Assembly: GCF_035271705.1 (NCBI RefSeq) | Contig: NZ_DATERI010000059.1 | Span: 1 to 33,864, forward strand | Direction of reading: 5' to 3' | Source: Buttiauxella sp035271705 | Lineage (GTDB): Bacteria > Pseudomonadota > Gammaproteobacteria > Enterobacterales > Enterobacteriaceae | DNA length: 33,864 bases | Translations under genes and position numbers: made by a program | The notes under the pieces: model-generated | Database searches by the model: none | Told to the model about the DNA's origin: nothing | The model's input: the letters and a program-made list of their open reading frames with translations, nothing else | Shown: positions 31,500 to 33,864 of the stretch, in pieces | Numbering within the stretch: position 1 is the first letter of the stretch | How the letters are laid out: every line of letters begins with the position of its first letter

Positions 31500-31694
31500 G
31501 CGCCCTCGTTGGGGAGTAGCCGATTTTCGCTATTGCGAAAATGTACATGTCAACATACTCGTTACTTGTTTATTCAAGAAAAAACGTGGCATGTACGACT
31601 CAAACACTGAGTAGGCGAGACCATACGCATGTAACCATCATTTAAGTTGGGGATGGCTGACGTGTATATGGATATTCCCAACTGAGGCGTTTGT
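31500..31694 (+). promoter_or_regulatory. yybP-ykoY manganese riboswitch, mntP leader
   Basis: The hallmark loop GGGGAGTAGCC is at 31511-31521. Helices visible: P1 CTCGTT/GGCGAG (31505-31510 with 31614-31619), P2 ATTTTCGC-TATT-GCGAAAAT (31523-31542), and P3 GTACATG/CATGTAC (31543-31549 with 31590-31596) enclosing the conserved CAACATACTCG. Mn2+ bridges the two loops in this class. Downstream, AGTTGGGGAT (31645-31654) pairs with ATTCCCAACT (31674-31683), a 10-bp stem ending directly at the GAGG ribosome site, probably the expression platform. Mn binding is expected to raise MntP synthesis. Confidence 0.88.
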
Positions 31695-32267
31695 ATGAAT
31701 CTCTCCGCTACTCTCATTCTCGCTTTTGGCATGTCGATGGATGCTTTTGCAGCATCAATCGGGAAAGGTGCCTCACTCCATAAACCCAAGTTTTCCGAAG
31801 CTCTACGTACCGGGCTCATCTTTGGCGTAATCGAAACGCTCACCCCTCTTATCGGCTGGTGCCTGGGCCTGTTGGCAAGCCAAATTGTGTTGGACTGGAA
31901 CCATTGGGTCGCCTTCATCTTGTTGGTGTTTCTCGGAATAAGAATGATCTATGAAGGGATCCGTAGCAATGATGATGAAGAAACACCGAAGTTGCAACGC
32001 CATGGATTTTGGTTATTAGTCACTACCGCGATTGCGACCAGCCTTGATGCTATGGCTGTGGGCGTTGGTCTGGCGTTCCTGCAAGTCAATATTATCGAAA
32101 CTGCGCTGGCGATTGGTTGCGCGACCATGATCATGTCCACAATGGGTATGATGCTGGGCCGTTTTATTGGCCCATTGCTAGGAAAACGCGCTGAAATCCT
32201 CGGCGGTTTAGTGTTGATTGGGATGGGTTGTCAGATTCTTTACAGCCATTTTAGTCCGTTAAGCTAA
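31695..32267 (+). CDS. mntP: Manganese efflux pump MntP
   Basis: Inner-membrane Mn2+ exporter of 190 residues (E. coli 188) in two homologous halves of three membrane helices each. Membrane acidic residues needed for transport are present: Asp16 in GMSMDAFAAS, Glu in FGVIETLTP, and Asp in ATSLDAMAVGVG. ATG preceded by GAGG. Expression is probably set by MntR and Fur at the promoter and by the Mn riboswitch in the leader. Its last 9 bases overlap the end of the convergent rlmA gene. Confidence 0.97.
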   Translation: MNLSATLILAFGMSMDAFAASIGKGASLHKPKFSEALRTGLIFGVIETLTPLIGWCLGLLASQIVLDWNHWVAFILLVFLGIRMIYEGIRSNDDEETPKLQRHGFWLLVTTAIATSLDAMAVGVGLAFLQVNIIETALAIGCATMIMSTMGMMLGRFIGPLLGKRAEILGGLVLIGMGCQILYSHFSPLS

Positions 32268-33071
32268 TACTTCACGGCGCCAGACACGTACCACAAAGTC
32301 AGTCTCACAATCGAATGCCGTTTCAGCCGCTAAGCTCTGCCACACTTCTGGGCGAGCACGCCAGGCAAACGGCGTCATTTGCAGCAATGCAACCGCTTCA
32401 CTACCTTGCAACGTCATCGGCCAGCCAATATTTTGCATGTGCTCCACAACAAAACCCGGCAAAGATTCAGGTTCGCTACTGTGTAACATCACGTTGTCAT
32501 AGATTAAGCCCTTAAGTTGCATCAAATGACGGGGGCCAGGCGTCGCGGTAATGACTATGCCACCGGGTTTAACAACACGCGCAAGTTCTTCGGCTTTGCA
32601 TGGCGCAAAAATTCGGACGACTGCATCCAGGCTATTATCGGCAAACGGTAAGCGATGACTCGAGGCTACGCAGAACTGCACCTGAGGATAGCGTTTCGCC
32701 GCGTAGCGAATCGCGACTTTGGCGACATCCAATCCCCATGTCATGCCATTTAGTTTCGTGACAATTTGCGCAAAACCGGCAGTGTAATACCCTTCTCCAC
32801 AACCAATATCCAGCAACGTCACCGGAGCCGTTTTCTCAAGTTGCTGGCAAATAGCCTCACGCAAAGGCTGGTAATGTCCGGCATCGAGAAATGCTCTACG
32901 CGCTTGCATCATCTCGCTGCTATCACCTGGATCTTTAGAGCGTTTATGCTGAACGGGCAGCAAATTCACGTATCCTTCTTTTGCCTTATCGAATTGATGG
33001 CCATCAGGGCAAACAAAACTCATCCCTTGGGCTGCAAGCGGCGCATGGCAAAGCGGGCAAAGATAGGACAT
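32259..33071 (-). CDS. rlmA: 23S rRNA (guanine(745)-N(1))-methyltransferase RlmA
   Basis: SAM-dependent enzyme that methylates N1 of G745 in helix 35 of 23S rRNA. 270 residues. The N-terminal zinc site is Cys5, Cys8, Cys21 and His25 (MSYLCPLCHAP, FVCPDGHQFD); it is followed by KEGYVNLLPVQHKRS, the Rossmann SAM motif LLDIGCGEGYYTAGFA and WGLDVAKVAI, and IFAPCKAEELARVVKPGG. The ATG at MSYLCPLC was chosen for GGAG six bases upstream and the E. coli N-terminus; a longer reading from an upstream TTG is not supported. Overlaps the 3' end of mntP by 9 bases, tail to tail. Confidence 0.95.
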   Translation of the reverse strand: MSYLCPLCHAPLAAQGMSFVCPDGHQFDKAKEGYVNLLPVQHKRSKDPGDSSEMMQARRAFLDAGHYQPLREAICQQLEKTAPVTLLDIGCGEGYYTAGFAQIVTKLNGMTWGLDVAKVAIRYAAKRYPQVQFCVASSHRLPFADNSLDAVVRIFAPCKAEELARVVKPGGIVITATPGPRHLMQLKGLIYDNVMLHSSEPESLPGFVVEHMQNIGWPMTLQGSEAVALLQMTPFAWRARPEVWQSLAAETAFDCETDFVVRVWRREVLA

Positions 33072-33134
33072 AGGAACTCCAGGCAATCATAAAGGGCGCA
33101 AGTGTAACGCTAAACGCCCTGTTTCGAAAAGCCA

Positions 33135-33578
33135 CTAACCGGCGGAATGACCTGCGACGGGTTTATTTAATACCATTAAATTTGGGTAACCTACGGGTAA
33201 ACCATCAGGTTTAATATTTTCCAGCCGCAAGACATCGCTCATAATTTGGCTAGACACCGGAGCCGCAACCGCCCCACCATAATAAGCCCCATTTTCTGGA
33301 CTGTTAATCACTACGACCAGCACAAAGCGTGTTTAGCGCAGTCGCAAACGCCTGCCAGCGGTTACTTACCTGCACGCCCCTTTTCCATCACCGTTTTTGG
33401 ATAGGCCCAGATGGCTTTCGCTGACTGCCAATGGCCGACCTGTGCGATCTTCAATCATGCCACGTGGACCCACAATCGGTTCTTCTCGCAAAGAACGCAT
33501 GTCCTCTTGCTTAACAAGATCCTCGGAGGAGATGATTTGCAACCAGGCAACGCGTCCTAATAAAAATACCAGCCACAT
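33135..33578 (-). pseudogene. Decayed penicillin-binding protein 3 paralogue (FtsI-like)
   Basis: Remnant of a class B PBP like the second FtsI copy found next to cspC in Salmonella. N-terminal part: VFLLGRVAWLQIISSEDLVK, then QEDMRSLREE and GPRGMIEDRTGRPLAVS. After AVS the frame shifts, consistent with loss of about 8 bases, and continues AIWAYPKTVMEKG; a second shift gives VSNRWQAFATALNT. It then jumps to the C-terminal tail (RFVLVVVINSPENGAYYGG, GLPVGYPNLMVL), so most of the protein is gone. All transpeptidase motifs (SxxK, SxN, KTG) are absent. The N-terminal membrane anchor is also lost at the cspC terminator. No product is expected. Confidence 0.9.
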
Positions 33579-33579
33579 G

Positions 33580-33609
33580 AAAAAGCCCCGCTACATGAGC
33601 GAGGCTTTT
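33580..33609 (-). terminator. cspC terminator
   Basis: In the leftward RNA, AGCCTCGCT-CATGT-AGCGGGGCT (one U-G pair) flanked by A and ending in five T. The remains of the PBP gene begin directly at its T-run. Confidence 0.88.
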
Positions 33610-33652
33610 ATCAAAATTTGGCGTTATTCGCGCCAGGTCTAATTCAACGGAA

Positions 33653-33862
33653 TTAGATAGCAGTTACGTTAACTGCAGCTGGGCCTTTCTGGCCGTCCTG
33701 GATTTCGAACTCAACGTTCTGGCCTTCAGCCAGAGTTTTGAAGCCGTTACCCTGGATTGCAGAGAAGTGTACGAACACGTCTTTGCTGCCGTCAGCAGGA
33801 GTAATGAAACCAAAACCTTTAGACTCGTTGAACCACTTAACTTGACCTTTAATCTTTGCCAT
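33653..33862 (-). CDS. cspC: Cold-shock-like protein CspC
   Basis: A 69-residue single cold-shock domain that binds single-stranded RNA/DNA; in E. coli CspC is constitutive, acts as a transcription antiterminator and stabilises rpoS and other mRNAs. The sequence appears identical to E. coli CspC. RNP1 is KGFGFI (residues 15-20) and RNP2 is VFVHF (29-33). The gene is complete, its ATG two bases from the window edge, so its promoter and leader are outside. It is followed by a strong terminator. Confidence 0.98.
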
Positions 33863-33864
33863 TT

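Noticed and set aside
1..33864. CRISPR array, prophage, toxin-antitoxin or defence island
   Set aside because: No regularly spaced repeats, phage structural genes, integrase or recognisable defence genes were seen; most of the window is core metabolism and cell division.

Overview
The window is a piece of an Enterobacteriaceae chromosome, almost entirely conserved housekeeping genes. Most proteins align by eye with Escherichia coli orthologues over their full length (CspC looks identical), and gene order is that of the family. Genes usually placed in two distant E. coli K-12 segments (dadA-ycgB-fadR-nhaB-dsbB...minCDE and rnd-fadD...cspC) are continuous here, joined at minE/rnd as I recall for Salmonella. 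Base composition looks close to 50% GC. Genus cannot be fixed from the sequence alone.

Layout. 1-5.4 kb: 5' end of dadA (-), ycgB (+), fadR (-), nhaB and dsbB (+). 5.4-8.5 kb is a variable island: a DUF333 lipoprotein, glgS (not at its E. coli location), a VIT/CCC1-like membrane protein, a tRNA D-arm scrap, an IS110-family transposase remnant, an orphan terminator and an unrecognised lipoprotein. 8.5-11.2 kb (-): ycgN, ycgM, an MltB-type lytic transglycosylase, ycgL. 11.3-13.2 kb (+): minCDE. 13.3-19.7 kb (-): rnd, fadD, yeaY, tsaB, yoaA. 19.8-28 kb: yoaB (+), yoaH (-), pabB-nudL (+), sdaA (+), pdeD (+), yoaE (-). 28-31.3 kb (+): manXYZ and yobD. 31.3-33.9 kb: mntP (+) behind an MntR box, a Fur box and a yybP-ykoY Mn riboswitch, then rlmA, a PBP3-type pseudogene and cspC (-).

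Functional links. fadR and its target fadD both lie in the window, and each is preceded by a FadR-type operator; the two sites share 13 of 17 bases, suggesting FadR autoregulation. minCDE forms the division-site selection module. manXYZ is a complete mannose-family PTS permease. mntP carries metal control at both DNA and RNA level.

I found no undescribed multi-gene system. The items most worth a second look are regulatory or degenerate: the FadR box before fadR, RNA hairpins that mask or abut Shine-Dalgarno sequences, two internally deleted ERIC elements, the IS110 remnant with an 8-bp tandem duplication, the orphan terminator near 7.9 kb, the structured yoaE leader, and an enlarged acidic tail on YoaH. 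Several starts are non-ATG (fadD and rnd TTG; yoaA, sdaA and manX GTG).
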